A stretch of DNA of 64,000 nt from Microbacterium sp. (lineage in GTDB: Bacteria; Actinomycetota; Actinomycetes; Actinomycetales; Microbacteriaceae): NCBI RefSeq assembly GCF_031180975.1, contig NZ_JAPSLI010000002.1, positions 186,001-250,000 on the forward strand, read 5' to 3'. Below are positions 31,494 through 42,331 of the stretch, piece after piece. Numbering within the stretch: the stretch's first letter is position 1; every line of letters begins with the position of its first letter. The notes under the pieces are model-generated. The model saw only the letters and a program-made list of their open reading frames with translations. It was not told the DNA's origin and made no database searches. Made by a program: the position numbers and the translations under genes.

Positions 31494-31970
31494 TCAGGAC
31501 CCGGCCGCGGCGCGCGCCGCGCGGATGGCGGCGCTGAGCCGATCCGGCGTGCGCGACGAGATCGTCCAGCTGCGCACCGGGTCCGCCGGATCCGTGATCG
31601 GCACGACGACCAGACCGTCGACACCCCCGCGGATCAGGTGCCAGCCGTCACGGGCGATGTCCCTGGTGCGCCGGTCGCGGGCCTCTTCGCCCGTGTACGG
31701 CTGCGGGTCGCCGAGCCACCGGGCGTCGATGTGCGCCCGGCCCGCGTGCAGCACGGTCCCGGTGACGCGCACGGCGGGGGAGAGCACGACCGCCGCGGCC
31801 ACCAGGACCGACGAGACACCCACGCCGACCAGCAGGGCGATCGTGGATCCCACCGGCACGAACACCAGCGCCGCCATCGGCCCGGCGACGGCGATCGCCA
31901 CCAGCATCCACAGGCTCGGCGTGAGCCGCTCCCGATAGGTATCGCGGGCGGTGCTCGCGTCGTTCTGCAT
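31494..31970 (-). CDS. DUF3093 domain membrane protein
   Basis: MQNDASTARDTYRERLTPSLWMLV...GTVLHAGRAHIDARWLGD. Confidence 0.85.
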   Translation of the reverse strand: MQNDASTARDTYRERLTPSLWMLVAIAVAGPMAALVFVPVGSTIALLVGVGVSSVLVAAAVVLSPAVRVTGTVLHAGRAHIDARWLGDPQPYTGEEARDRRTRDIARDGWHLIRGGVDGLVVVPITDPADPVRSWTISSRTPDRLSAAIRAARAAAGS

Positions 31971-31982
31971 TAGCCTCATGGG

Positions 31983-32432
31983 GTGACTCATTCCGTTGAC
32001 GTCCCCATTATCGCCGCCGCACCGCCGGCGTACGCCCACCCCGGAGACGCCGGGGCCGACCTCGTCGCCGCGGAGGCCGTCCGCCTCGAGCCCGGCGCCC
32101 GCGCACTCGTCGGCACGGGGGTACGGATCGCGCTCCCGGAGGGGTACGCCGCGTTCGTCGTGCCGCGCAGCGGGCTGGCGGCCAAGCACGGGATCACCGT
32201 GGTCAACGCGCCGGGCACCGTCGATGCCGGCTACCGCGGCGAGATCAAGGTCTGCCTGCTGAACACCGACAGCAGCAGCGCGTACGATGTGGCGGTCGGG
32301 GACCGCATCGCCCAGCTGATCCTGATGCCCGTCCACCAGGCGCGGTTCGTGCCGGTCGACGAGCTGCCGGACAGCGTGCGCGGCGACGGCGGCTTCGGAT
32401 CCACCGGCTACACGCAGGGAAAGAGCGAATGA
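31983..32432 (+). CDS. dut: dUTP diphosphatase
   Basis: HPGDAGADL, VPRSGLAAKHGITVVNAPGTVDAGYRGEIKVCL, GFGSTG. Confidence 0.96.
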   Translation: MTHSVDVPIIAAAPPAYAHPGDAGADLVAAEAVRLEPGARALVGTGVRIALPEGYAAFVVPRSGLAAKHGITVVNAPGTVDAGYRGEIKVCLLNTDSSSAYDVAVGDRIAQLILMPVHQARFVPVDELPDSVRGDGGFGSTGYTQGKSE

Positions 32433-33016
32433 CTGAAGAGATCGAACCGACGCTGAAGTCGGCGCCGGCAGACCGCGCCACGGCCGGTCCGTTCGACGAC
32501 AGCGAGGCGAACCCGGTCCGCCCGTACATCGACCTCGGGGGCATCAAGGTCCTGCCGAGGGAAGGCCTGAACCTCCGGCTGGAGGTCGAGGAGCAGACCA
32601 AGCGCATCGTCGCGGTGGGACTCGACTACGCAGGCTCCTCACTGCAGGTGCAGCCGTTCGCTGCCCCGCGCTCGCGGGGCCTCTGGGACGAGACGCGCGT
32701 GCAGCTGCGCGACCAGATCCGCGCGCAGGGCGGACGGGTCGAGGAGCGCGAAGGCCCACTCGGCAAGGAACTGCTCGCCGAGGTGCCCGCCACCGCTGCG
32801 GAGGGTTCCGGCATGCGTCTGGCGCGCTTCGTCGGAGTGGATGGACCCCGCTGGTTCCTCCGCGGCGTGATCGGCGGGGATGCGGCATCCGACCCCACCG
32901 CCGCCGAGCAGGTGGAGGACCTGTTCCGGTCGATCGTGGTCGTGCGCGGCGGGTCGCCGATGCCGCCCCGCGATCTGATCCCGCTGAAGATGCCGTCCAC
33001 GCCGGGCGCCGCGTGA
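32429..33016 (+). CDS. DUF3710 domain protein
   Basis: PYIDLGGIKVLPREGLNLRLEVEEQTKRIVAV...DGPRWFLRGVIGG. Confidence 0.88.
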   Translation: MTEEIEPTLKSAPADRATAGPFDDSEANPVRPYIDLGGIKVLPREGLNLRLEVEEQTKRIVAVGLDYAGSSLQVQPFAAPRSRGLWDETRVQLRDQIRAQGGRVEEREGPLGKELLAEVPATAAEGSGMRLARFVGVDGPRWFLRGVIGGDAASDPTAAEQVEDLFRSIVVVRGGSPMPPRDLIPLKMPSTPGAA

Positions 33017-33738
33017 CCCACCCCGACGACCCGACGCCCGACGATCCGGCCGAGCGGCCCGAGCCGCCTGCGGCGGAGCTGATCGGTGCGGCGCTGGGTG
33101 CCGCAGCGCGACGCGCCGGCCTCGACCCGCGCGGCGAGAGCACCCACAGGGTGGTCTGGGGCGCGATGGGGGGCTGGCGCGGCATCCTCGAGTCGGTGCT
33201 GCCCAGCCTCGCGTTCGTCGTCCTGTTCACGCTGCGCCCCGAACCGCTGATCCTGTCCCTGGGTGTGTCGGTCGGTCTGGCCGCTGTGTTCACCGTGGTG
33301 CGCCTGCTGCAGAAGTCGCCGCCGTCGGCTGCGCTCGGCGGCCTGGCGGCCGCCGGGGCTGCGGCCCTGCTGGCCCTGTGGACCGGCCGCGGCGCCGACA
33401 ACTTCGTCCCCGGCCTGATCACGAACGCCGTCTACGGCACCGCGATGATCGTGTCGGCGCTGATCGGCTGGTCGATCATCGGCCTCGCCGTCGGCTTCCT
33501 GATGGGGGAGGGCACGGCCTGGCGCGCCGACCGCCGCAAGCGCCGCGCGTTCTTCTGGCTCGCCATCGCGTGGGGGATGCTGTTCCTGCTGCGTCTCGGC
33601 GTGCAGCTGCCCCTCTACCTCACCGACCAGGTGACGCTGCTCGGCACTCTCAAACTGGTCATGGGCCTGCCCCTGTTCGCCCCGATGGTCGCCGTGACCT
33701 GGCTGGTCGTGCGGGCGCTGTACCGGCGCGTCGAATGA
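33013..33738 (+). CDS. DUF3159 domain membrane protein
   Basis: GGWRGILESVLPSLAFVVLFTL...WRADRRKRRAFFWLAIAWGMLFLLRLGVQLPLYL. Confidence 0.88.
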   Translation: MTHPDDPTPDDPAERPEPPAAELIGAALGAAARRAGLDPRGESTHRVVWGAMGGWRGILESVLPSLAFVVLFTLRPEPLILSLGVSVGLAAVFTVVRLLQKSPPSAALGGLAAAGAAALLALWTGRGADNFVPGLITNAVYGTAMIVSALIGWSIIGLAVGFLMGEGTAWRADRRKRRAFFWLAIAWGMLFLLRLGVQLPLYLTDQVTLLGTLKLVMGLPLFAPMVAVTWLVVRALYRRVE

Positions 33739-33764
33739 CCCGGATGCCGTTCCCGTTCTGCTAG

Positions 33765-33788
33765 ATTTATCTCGACATCAAGATAAAT
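33765..33788. promoter_or_regulatory. AT-rich 24-bp palindromic operator upstream of acnA
   Basis: ATTTATCTCGACATCAAGATAAAT, 10/12 dyad positions paired in an otherwise very GC-rich region. Confidence 0.65.
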
Positions 33789-33914
33789 TGGGTGCTTCCG
33801 CCGAACGGCGCGCGGACGCAGACTGGTAAGGCCCGCCTTGCTAGCCTCGGCGCCGACTCGGCGAGCAAGATGGAACCGCCTGTCGCTCCCATCCGATCAG
33901 AAGGAGACGGATTC

Positions 33915-36779
33915 GTGTCCACGGTGAACAGCTTCGGTGCCAAGAGCACCCTGACGGTCGGCAGCACCGACTACGAGATCTTCCGGATCGACACGGTCGC
34001 CGGTCACGAGAAGCTCCCCTTCAGCCTCAAGGTGCTCCTCGAGAACCTGCTGCGCACCGAGGACGGCGCGAACGTCACCAAGGCGCAGATCGAGGCGCTC
34101 GGCTCGTGGGACCCCAACGCCGAACCGGACACCGAGATCCAGTTCACGCCGGCGCGCGTGGTCATGCAGGACTTCACCGGTGTGCCCTGCATCGTCGACC
34201 TCGCCACCATGCGTGAGGCGGTCACCGCCCTCGGCGGCGACCCCAACAAGATCAACCCGCTGTCGCCTGCCGAGATGGTCATCGACCACTCGGTCATCGC
34301 CGACCTGTTCGGACGCCCCGACGCCATCGAGCGCAACGTCGAGATCGAGTACGAGCGCAACGGCGAGCGCTACCAGTTCCTGCGCTGGGGCCAGACCGCC
34401 TTCGACGACTTCAAGGTCGTTCCCCCCGGCACGGGCATCGTGCACCAGGTGAACATCGAGCACCTCGCCAAGGTCGTCTACGACCGCCAGGTCGACGGCG
34501 TGCTGCGCGCCTACCCTGACACCTGCGTCGGCACCGACTCGCACACCACCATGGTCAACGGCCTCGGTGTCCTCGGGTGGGGCGTCGGAGGCATCGAGGC
34601 CGAGGCCGCGATGCTCGGCCAGCCGGTCTCCATGCTCATCCCGCGAGTGGTCGGCTTCAAGCTCACCGGCGAGATCCCGGCCGGCGTCACCGCCACCGAC
34701 GTCGTGCTCACCATCACCGACATGCTCCGCCAGCACGGCGTGGTCGGCAAGTTCGTCGAGTTCTACGGCGAGGGCGTCGCGTCCGTCCCGCTTGCCAACC
34801 GCGCCACGATCGGCAACATGTCGCCGGAGTTCGGCTCCACCGCGGCCATCTTCCCGATCGACGACGTCACCCTGGACTACCTGCGCCTCACCGGCCGCGA
34901 GGAGCAGGCCGTGTCGCTGGTCGAGCAGTACGCCAAGGCGCAGAAGCTGTGGCACGACCCGTCGGTCGAGCCGCACTTCAGTGAATACCTCGAGCTGGAC
35001 CTCGGGACCGTGGTGCCGTCGATCGCCGGCCCGAAGCGCCCGCAGGACCGCATCCTGCTGTCGGAGGCGAAGACGCAGTTCGAGAAGGACATCCTGAACT
35101 ACGCCGCCACCCAGGAGGATTCGGTCGAGGTCGAGGGCACGTTCCCGGCATCCGACCCCGGCACCACCCCCGGCGTCGAGCACGAGCACGTGTCCGAGAA
35201 CGGCGTCTCCCACCAGCACGAGACGGAACACGCGGAATCGATGCTGCTCTTCGCGGGCGGCCCGCACCCGGCATCCAACCCGGTCGAGGTGGCGACCCCC
35301 GACGGGCAGAAGTACCTGCTCGACAACGGTGCCGTCACGCTCGCGGCGATCACGTCGTGCACGAACACCTCGAACCCGTCGGTGATGATCGCCGCCGGTC
35401 TGCTGGCGCGGAAGGCACGCGAGAAGGGCCTGAAGCAGAAGCCGTGGGTGAAGACCACGCTCGGCCCCGGGTCGAAGGTCGTCACCGACTACTACGAGAA
35501 GTCGGGCCTGGACAAGGACCTCGAGGGTCTCGGCTTCTACACCGTCGGTTACGGGTGCACGATCTGCATCGGTAACTCCGGCCCGCTGATCGAAGAGGTC
35601 TCCGCCGCGATCAACGAGCACGACCTGGCTGTCACGGCGGTGCTGTCCGGAAACCGCAACTTCGAGGGCCGCATCAGCCCTGACGTGAAGATGAACTACC
35701 TCGCCAGCCCTCCGCTGGTGGTCGCGTACGCGTTGGCCGGCACGATGCACTTCGACTTCGAGACCGACCCGCTCGGCAAGGACGCGGACGGCAACGACGT
35801 GTTCCTCAAGGACATCTGGCCGGCGCCGGAGGAGGTGCAGGAGATCATCGACTCGTCGATCTCCCGCGACCAGTTCATCAAGCAGTACGCCACCGTGTTC
35901 GACGGCGACGAGCGCTGGAAGAACCTGCCGACCCCGACCGGCCCGATCTTCGAGTGGGACGAGAACTCGACCTACGTGCGCAAGGCGCCCTACTTCGACG
36001 GCATGGAGCTCACGCCCGCTCCCGTCACTGACATCACGGGTGCGCGCGTGCTGGCGACGCTGGGCGACTCGGTCACCACCGACCACATCAGCCCGGCCGG
36101 GAACATCAAGGCAGGCACCCCGGCCGCGCAGTACCTCACCGAGCACGGCGTGGCGCAGAAGGACTTCAACTCGTACGGCTCCCGCCGTGGCAACCACGAG
36201 GTGATGATCCGTGGCACGTTCGCCAACATCCGCCTGAAGAACGCGCTGGTGAAGGCCGTCAACGACGGTCAGCAGATCGAGGGCGGCTTCACCCGCGACT
36301 TCACCCAGCCCGGCGGTCCGCAGTCGTACATCTACGACGCGGCGATGAACTACCAGGCGCAGGGCACCCCGCTGGTGATCTTCGGTGGCAAGGAGTACGG
36401 TTCCGGTTCGTCGCGCGACTGGGCGGCGAAGGGCACCAACCTGCTCGGCGTGAAGGCGGTCATCACCGAGAGCTTCGAGCGCATCCACCGTTCGAACCTG
36501 ATCGGCATGGGCGTCGTGCCGCTGCAGTTCCCGGCGGGCGAGTCGTGGGAGTCGCTCGGCCTGGACGGCACCGAGATCGTGTCGATCGAGGGCCTCGAGC
36601 AGCTCAACGAGGGCGTCACCCCGAAGACCGTGAAGGTCACCGCCGAGCCGAGCGAGTTCTCGCCCGAGGGCAAGCAGACGATCACCTTCCACGCGGTGGT
36701 GCGCATCGACACCCCCGGTGAGGCGGACTACTACCGCAACGGCGGCATCCTGCAGTACGTGCTGCGCTCGCTGGTCTGA
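33915..36779 (+). CDS. acnA: Aconitate hydratase
   Basis: GTG start [66 protein letters not shown]. Confidence 0.97.
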   Translation: MSTVNSFGAKSTLTVGSTDYEIFRIDTVAGHEKLPFSLKVLLENLLRTEDGANVTKAQIEALGSWDPNAEPDTEIQFTPARVVMQDFTGVPCIVDLATMREAVTALGGDPNKINPLSPAEMVIDHSVIADLFGRPDAIERNVEIEYERNGERYQFLRWGQTAFDDFKVVPPGTGIVHQVNIEHLAKVVYDRQVDGVLRAYPDTCVGTDSHTTMVNGLGVLGWGVGGIEAEAAMLGQPVSMLIPRVVGFKLTGEIPAGVTATDVVLTITDMLRQHGVVGKFVEFYGEGVASVPLANRATIGNMSPEFGSTAAIFPIDDVTLDYLRLTGREEQAVSLVEQYAKAQKLWHDPSVEPHFSEYLELDLGTVVPSIAGPKRPQDRILLSEAKTQFEKDILNYAATQEDSVEVEGTFPASDPGTTPGVEHEHVSENGVSHQHETEHAESMLLFAGGPHPASNPVEVATPDGQKYLLDNGAVTLAAITSCTNTSNPSVMIAAGLLARKAREKGLKQKPWVKTTLGPGSKVVTDYYEKSGLDKDLEGLGFYTVGYGCTICIGNSGPLIEEVSAAINEHDLAVTAVLSGNRNFEGRISPDVKMNYLASPPLVVAYALAGTMHFDFETDPLGKDADGNDVFLKDIWPAPEEVQEIIDSSISRDQFIKQYATVFDGDERWKNLPTPTGPIFEWDENSTYVRKAPYFDGMELTPAPVTDITGARVLATLGDSVTTDHISPAGNIKAGTPAAQYLTEHGVAQKDFNSYGSRRGNHEVMIRGTFANIRLKNALVKAVNDGQQIEGGFTRDFTQPGGPQSYIYDAAMNYQAQGTPLVIFGGKEYGSGSSRDWAAKGTNLLGVKAVITESFERIHRSNLIGMGVVPLQFPAGESWESLGLDGTEIVSIEGLEQLNEGVTPKTVKVTAEPSEFSPEGKQTITFHAVVRIDTPGEADYYRNGGILQYVLRSLV

Positions 36780-36788
36780 GTGCGGACC

Positions 36789-36825
36789 GCAGGGGCCCGG
36801 ATGCCGACGGCATCCGGGCCCCTGC
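36789..36825. terminator. Terminator after acnA
   Basis: 17-bp stem GCAGGGGCCCGGATGCC / GGCATCCGGGCCCCTGC with GAC loop. Confidence 0.85.
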
Positions 36826-36918
36826 CGTTCCCGGGTTCCTCGGAAGGTGCGCCGGTAGGATGGGACGGTGCTCGCCGGCATCCGCCGCGGGCCTTCGCGG
36901 AGTCGAAGAGGAGCGTCG

Positions 36919-38862
36919 ATGCCGATACTGCCGAGCATCACCGGACCGCGGGACCTCGACCGGCTCTCGACGGCGGAGCTGAACACGCTCGCCGAGGAGA
37001 TCCGTGCATTCCTGATCGAGAACGTGTCCAGGACAGGCGGGCATCTGGGGCCGAACCTCGGCGTCGTCGAGTTGACCATCGCACTGCACCGGGTCTTCTC
37101 GTCGCCGGACGACCCCATCATCTTCGACACCGGCCACCAGTCCTACGTGCACAAGCTGCTCACCGGCCGCCAGGACTTCGACGGGCTGCGCTCCCGCGGT
37201 GGGCTGGCCGGGTACCCGCAGCGCTCGGAGAGCCCGCACGACGTGGTCGAGTCCTCGCACGCCTCGAGCTCGTTGAGCTGGGCGGACGGCGTTTCCCGCG
37301 CCATGACGGCCACCGGCCGCGCCGACCGTCATGTCGTCGCCGTCGTCGGCGACGGGGCGCTCACAGGCGGCATGACCTGGGAGGCGCTGAACAACATCAC
37401 CGACGACAACGACCGCAACCTCGTGATCGTCGTCAACGACAATGGCCGCTCCTACGCACCCACCATCGGTGGCATGTCCCGCTACCTCAACCGCGTGCGG
37501 ACGGCTGCCGCCTACCGCGAGATGCACCGCAAGTCGGACCGGCTGTTCCGCACGTTCGGGCCGCTCGGGCGGGCGGTGTTCCGCGGCGTCCGAGGCGGCA
37601 CGCACGGGTTCCTGTCCCGCTTCACGAACAACGCCGCGCTGTATTCCAATCTCGACATCAAGTACCTGGGGCCGGTGGACGGGCACGACATCGAGGCCCT
37701 CACCGAGACCCTCCAGCTCGCGCGCGAGTACGGTGCTCCGGTGATCGTGCACGCCATCACCGAGAAGGGTCGTGGCTATCAGCCCGCCAGGGACGACGAG
37801 GCCGACCAGTTCCATGCCGTCGGGCGCATCGACCCCGCCACGGGCGGCTCGCTGTCGATGTCGTCATCGCGCGCCTGGACGGACGTGTTCGCGTCGGCCC
37901 TGGTGGGGGTCGGGGAGCGCCGGCAGGACGTCATCGCGATGACCGCCGCGATGCTCCGGCCCACCGGCCTCGCGCCGTTCGCCGAGCGGTTCCCCGACCG
38001 CGTCTACGACGTGGGGATCGCCGAGCAGCACGCGGTGGCGTCTGCCGCCGGTCTCGCGTTCGGCGGCCTGCACCCGGTCGTGGCCATCTACGCGACCTTC
38101 ATGAACCGCGCCTTCGATCAGGTGCTCATGGACGTCGCGCTGCACAAGGCCGGCGTCACGTTCGTGCTCGATCGTGCCGGGGTCACCGGACCCGACGGTC
38201 CCAGCCACCACGGCATCTGGGACCTGGCCATGCTGCAGCTCGTCCCCGGCATCCGCATCGCCGCCCCGCGCGACGCCACCCGCCTGCAGGAGGTGCTCGA
38301 CGAAGCGGTGGAGGTGCGCGATGCCCCGACGGTGATCCGCTATCCGAAGGGCGCCATCCCGGCCGACATCCCCGCCGTGCGGCGGCTGTCGGACGGCGTC
38401 GACGTTCTCGCGCAGGACGACACCGAGGACGTGCTGCTGGTCGGCATCGGTCCGTTCGCCTCGCTCGCCCTCGACGTCGCGGAGCGGCTGCGTGCCCAGG
38501 GCATCGGCGCGACTGTCGTCGACCCGCGCTGGGCGATCCCGGTGCAGGAGTCGATCGTCGAGCTTGCGGCGCGTCATCGGCTGGTGATCACGCTCGAGGA
38601 CGGCATCCGGGTCGGCGGCATCGGCACCCGCGTGCGGCAGGTGCTGCGCGAAGCGGGCATCGACACGGCGGTGGACGAGCTCGGAGTGCCGGACGAGTTC
38701 ATAGACCACGCGTCCCGTGAAGAGATCCTCGCCGATGCCGGTCTGACCGCCGCGAAGATCGCCCACGACGTGGTGGCACAGGTGTTGGGGCGGCGGGTGC
38801 CCATCGCCCGCCAAGGGGATCACACCGGCGCGATCGAACTGCCGGTGCACGAACAGCGCTAG
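36919..38862 (+). CDS. dxs: 1-deoxy-D-xylulose-5-phosphate synthase (upstream in-frame ATG at 36868 also possible)
   Basis: GDGALTGGMTWEALNN, YVDG-like VDGHDIEAL, YDVGIAEQHAVASAAGLA. Confidence 0.96.
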   Translation: MPILPSITGPRDLDRLSTAELNTLAEEIRAFLIENVSRTGGHLGPNLGVVELTIALHRVFSSPDDPIIFDTGHQSYVHKLLTGRQDFDGLRSRGGLAGYPQRSESPHDVVESSHASSSLSWADGVSRAMTATGRADRHVVAVVGDGALTGGMTWEALNNITDDNDRNLVIVVNDNGRSYAPTIGGMSRYLNRVRTAAAYREMHRKSDRLFRTFGPLGRAVFRGVRGGTHGFLSRFTNNAALYSNLDIKYLGPVDGHDIEALTETLQLAREYGAPVIVHAITEKGRGYQPARDDEADQFHAVGRIDPATGGSLSMSSSRAWTDVFASALVGVGERRQDVIAMTAAMLRPTGLAPFAERFPDRVYDVGIAEQHAVASAAGLAFGGLHPVVAIYATFMNRAFDQVLMDVALHKAGVTFVLDRAGVTGPDGPSHHGIWDLAMLQLVPGIRIAAPRDATRLQEVLDEAVEVRDAPTVIRYPKGAIPADIPAVRRLSDGVDVLAQDDTEDVLLVGIGPFASLALDVAERLRAQGIGATVVDPRWAIPVQESIVELAARHRLVITLEDGIRVGGIGTRVRQVLREAGIDTAVDELGVPDEFIDHASREEILADAGLTAAKIAHDVVAQVLGRRVPIARQGDHTGAIELPVHEQR

Positions 38863-39323
38863 ACCCGCCGACCGCGCTGCACGCGCCGCGCCGCCCAGGC
38901 CCAGCCGGCGGCCGCGGCGACAGCGGCCATGGCGATGATCCACAACGCGGTCGGGGTCATCAGTGCCGTGAACTGCGGCCGCGACGGCGTCATGACGAGC
39001 ACTGCGACGGTGCCCGCCAGCGCGCCCAGTGCCCCAAGCGCGACCACGTGCAGTGCCACGCGCGTGACGCGCGTCAGCAACCGGCCCAGCAGCCACGCGG
39101 CAGGGGCGGCGAAGAGCACCGTGAGGCCGGAGGCGATCGCAACGATCGGCAACCCGTACAGGACGAGCGCGGTGACCGCCTGGTCAGGGGGACTCGCGGA
39201 CGTCAGCCCCTGGGCGACGAGGAAGACCGACGTCTCGGTGAGGAACACCAACCAGGCGGCGATCATACCGCGGCGCAGGTCGCGTGGGCCGAATGCCATC
39301 ACCGCCCCCTGCTGGTACGTCAT
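38859..39323 (-). CDS. Four-TM hypothetical membrane protein (DUF6121-like)
   Basis: Hydrophobic helices; stop overlaps dxs stop tail-to-tail at CTAG. Confidence 0.7.
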   Translation of the reverse strand: MTYQQGAVMAFGPRDLRRGMIAAWLVFLTETSVFLVAQGLTSASPPDQAVTALVLYGLPIVAIASGLTVLFAAPAAWLLGRLLTRVTRVALHVVALGALGALAGTVAVLVMTPSRPQFTALMTPTALWIIAMAAVAAAAGWAWAARRVQRGRRV

Positions 39324-39345
39324 GCTGCGAGATCACCTGGAACGT

Positions 39346-40038
39346 TCAGTTCAGTGCGTGCAGCGCTCCGAGCGCCGCAGCCGGTCGATCCGCGTCGCGG
39401 AGGGCTCCTGCCAGGAGATAGCCGTCTGTGAGGGCGTCGCCGGTGACCATCACGCGCAACAGCTCCACCCCGCAGGTCTCGCGCACCTGTGCGGCGCATG
39501 CGGCGAGCACGCGCGCGCTGATCTCGTCGTTGTGCGGCAGCTCGGTGCCCTCCATCAGCCGGATGGTGTCGCGCAGCGCGGCACCGACGATGTTCGACGC
39601 GCGCTCCTTGACGTTGACGACGTCCAATTCGAACACCCGAAGATCGCGACCGGTCGCGATCGGGCGCCACTCGAACGAGGCATGCACCCGGTGCTGGTGT
39701 CCGCCGGCGCCGGTCATCTCCCGTGCCGGCAGATCCGTGGCGCGGCAACGGACGTCGACGAGCCGGTACCAGTAGAACAACGGGAACGCGCCGTGCGAGC
39801 CCGGGGCGAGGACCACCACCTCGCCGACGGTGCCGGTCGCGGTGCGCCTGCGCGGCGGACGGTTGCGGATGATCGGTTTACCGTTGCGCGTGCGGATCGC
39901 CGCCCAGCCCTCGTCGACTGTGACGACGAAGAGCTTCAGCAGCGCGGGCACCACGAGCAGGATGGTGAGCACCGCCGTCCCGGTCTTCAGCAGGCCCGAC
40001 ATCCCCCTGCCGCTGAGCATCGTCACGAGCATGTCCAT
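39346..40038 (-). CDS. SPFH/band-7-like membrane protein
   Basis: N-terminal TM, VVTVDEGWAAIRTRNGKPIIR, VVLAPGSHGAFPLFYWYRLVDVR. Confidence 0.7.
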   Translation of the reverse strand: MDMLVTMLSGRGMSGLLKTGTAVLTILLVVPALLKLFVVTVDEGWAAIRTRNGKPIIRNRPPRRRTATGTVGEVVVLAPGSHGAFPLFYWYRLVDVRCRATDLPAREMTGAGGHQHRVHASFEWRPIATGRDLRVFELDVVNVKERASNIVGAALRDTIRLMEGTELPHNDEISARVLAACAAQVRETCGVELLRVMVTGDALTDGYLLAGALRDADRPAAALGALHALN

Positions 40039-40189
40039 GAGTCCACTGTGCCGCCTGCGGCGGACCGTGAAGCCCGCAGACCGGCCTGCCGCCGAGGAGT
40101 TCATTCGCTGTTCGACGCACGTTCCACAGCGTTTCCGCGCACGGAAACGGGCGGGAGGCGCATCGCCCCCCGCCCGTCACACCCTCCGC

Positions 40190-42331
40190 TCAGCGGTGCG
40201 CGACACCCCGGATCGGCGGGTGGTGGAACGTGTCGCCGAACACGCGCTCGGACGCCCCTTCCCGGTCCAGGTACGGCGACGCACCGCCGTCGATGAACGG
40301 CCAACCCGCGCCGAGGATGAGGCACAGGTCGATGTCCTCCACCTCGGGCACCACGCCCTCGTCCAGCATGATGCGGATCTCCTGTGCGAGGCCGTCCTGC
40401 ACACGCCGGAGGATCTCCTCAGCGCTCACCCGGGTCGATCCGACGGCCGGCTTGATCGCCTTCTCGGCCGCCTTCGACCAGCCGGTGACGCGTCCGCCCT
40501 TGTCCTTCTCCACGACCTGCTCGAGCTCCGCCAGCGCGTGGAAATTCTCGTTCGCATAGAACCGGTCGGGGAAGGCGCGCACCATGGTGTCCTGCACGTG
40601 CGCGGCCACCTTCCAGCCCACCAGATCGATCAGCTGGAACGGTCCCATCGGCAGTCCGAGCGGCGCGAACGCCTTCTCGACGTCAGCGATGGGCGTGCCC
40701 TCGTACACGGCGCGCGCGGCCTCGCCCATCACCTTCGCCAGGAGCCTGTTCACCACGAAGCCGGGGGCATCCGCGGTGAGCACCGCGTTCTTGCCGAGTC
40801 CCTTCGCGGCCACGAACGCGGTTGCGAGCGCCTGCTCGTCGGTCGCCGGCGTCTTCACCACCTCGATCAGCGGCATCACCGCGACCGGGTTGAAGAAGTG
40901 GAAGCCGACGAGGCGCTCCGGGTGCGCCAGCTTCGCGCCGATCTCCTCGACGGACAGCGACGACGTGTTGGTGGCGAGGATGGCGTCCTCGGCGACGATC
41001 TTCTCGATCTCCCCGAAGACGGCCTGCTTGACCCCGACCTCCTCGAAGACGGCCTCGATGACGAAGTCGCAGTCCGCGTAGAGGCTCTTGTCGGTCGTCC
41101 CGGTGATCAGAGACCGCAGCTTGTTGGCAGTGTCCCCGTCCACCCGACCCTTCGCCTCGAGCTTGCCGATCTCGTCGTGGATGTGGGCCACGCCCTTGTC
41201 GACACGCGCATGGTCGAGGTCCGTGATCAGCACCGGCACCTGCAGCTTGCGCACGAACAGCAGCGCGAACTGGCTGGCCATGAGGCCCGCGCCGATGACG
41301 CCCACCTTGGTGACCTTCTTCGCCAACTGCTTGTCGGGGGCGCCCACGGGCCGCTTGGCACGCTTCTGCACCAGATCGAAGGCGTACATGGACGCCGCGA
41401 ACTGGTCGCCGGTGACGAGGTCGGCGAGGGCCTCGTCCTCCCGCGCGAAGCCCTCCGCCTTCGTGCCGCTGCGGGCCTTGTCGAGCAGCTCGAGGGCCGC
41501 GTACGGTGACTTCGGCACCGTGCCGATCTTCGACTCCAGCATCCCGCGCGCCATCTTGATGGCGATCGGCCACTTGGTGAGTCGCTCGATCCGCCCCGGT
41601 TCGTTGCGTCGTTCCACCTTCCGGCCGCCGAGCACGGCGTCGGCCCACGCGAGCGAGTTCTCGAGGAAGTTCGCGGGCGAGAAGATGGCGTCGAAGATGC
41701 CGAGCTCGAAGGCCTGCTGCGGCTTCAGCATCCGGTTCTGCTTGAGGGGGTTGGAGATGACCACCTCGAGCGCGTTCTCGATGCCGATCAGATTCGGCAG
41801 CAGGTAGGCGCCGCCCCAGCCGGGGATGATGCCCAGGAACACCTCCGGCAGCGCTACCGCCGCGGCCGACGCGTCCACGGTCCGGTAGGTGGAGTTCAGG
41901 GCGATCTCCAGACCGCCGCCGAGCGCCAGTCCGTTCACGAACGCGAACGAGGGCACGCCGAGCTCGGACAGCGAGCCGAGCACCTTGTGGCCGAGCTGCG
42001 CGATGAGCCTGGCGTCGTCGCGTGAGCGCACCTTGCTGATGTCCGACAGGTCGGCGCCGGCGGCGAGGATGTACTGCTTGCCGGTGATGCCGACGGCGTG
42101 GATCTCACCCGACGTCGCCCGCGACTTCAGCGAGTCGAGCGTCGCGCCCAGCTCCAGCAGCGTCGCGGGGCCGAGCGTGTTGGGCCGGGTGTGGTCACGA
42201 CCGTTGTCGAGGGTGATCAGCGCCAGCACTTTGCCGGATGCCAGACGGATGTCGCGCACCGGGGAGTGCGTGACGACTTCGCCCTCGGCCAGCGCCTTCA
42301 GGGGAGAGAAATCGACGTCTTCGTAGCTCAC
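40190..42331 (-). CDS. fadB: Fatty acid oxidation 3-hydroxyacyl-CoA dehydrogenase/enoyl-CoA hydratase
   Basis: VSYEDVDFSPLKAL; KVGVIGAGLMASQFALLFVRKL; FHFFNPVAVMPLIEVV; GTG overlaps the fadA stop. Confidence 0.95.
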   Translation of the reverse strand: MSYEDVDFSPLKALAEGEVVTHSPVRDIRLASGKVLALITLDNGRDHTRPNTLGPATLLELGATLDSLKSRATSGEIHAVGITGKQYILAAGADLSDISKVRSRDDARLIAQLGHKVLGSLSELGVPSFAFVNGLALGGGLEIALNSTYRTVDASAAAVALPEVFLGIIPGWGGAYLLPNLIGIENALEVVISNPLKQNRMLKPQQAFELGIFDAIFSPANFLENSLAWADAVLGGRKVERRNEPGRIERLTKWPIAIKMARGMLESKIGTVPKSPYAALELLDKARSGTKAEGFAREDEALADLVTGDQFAASMYAFDLVQKRAKRPVGAPDKQLAKKVTKVGVIGAGLMASQFALLFVRKLQVPVLITDLDHARVDKGVAHIHDEIGKLEAKGRVDGDTANKLRSLITGTTDKSLYADCDFVIEAVFEEVGVKQAVFGEIEKIVAEDAILATNTSSLSVEEIGAKLAHPERLVGFHFFNPVAVMPLIEVVKTPATDEQALATAFVAAKGLGKNAVLTADAPGFVVNRLLAKVMGEAARAVYEGTPIADVEKAFAPLGLPMGPFQLIDLVGWKVAAHVQDTMVRAFPDRFYANENFHALAELEQVVEKDKGGRVTGWSKAAEKAIKPAVGSTRVSAEEILRRVQDGLAQEIRIMLDEGVVPEVEDIDLCLILGAGWPFIDGGASPYLDREGASERVFGDTFHHPPIRGVAHR

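Noticed and set aside
33897-37130. 1077-aa minus-strand ORF opposite acnA
   Set aside because: GC-driven antisense open frame (Val/Leu/Asp/Arg/Gly-rich, no recognisable motifs); the plus strand encodes clear aconitase.
36780-38720. 646-aa ORF overlapping dxs in another frame
   Set aside because: Arg/His/Ala-rich out-of-frame translation of a clear Dxs coding sequence.
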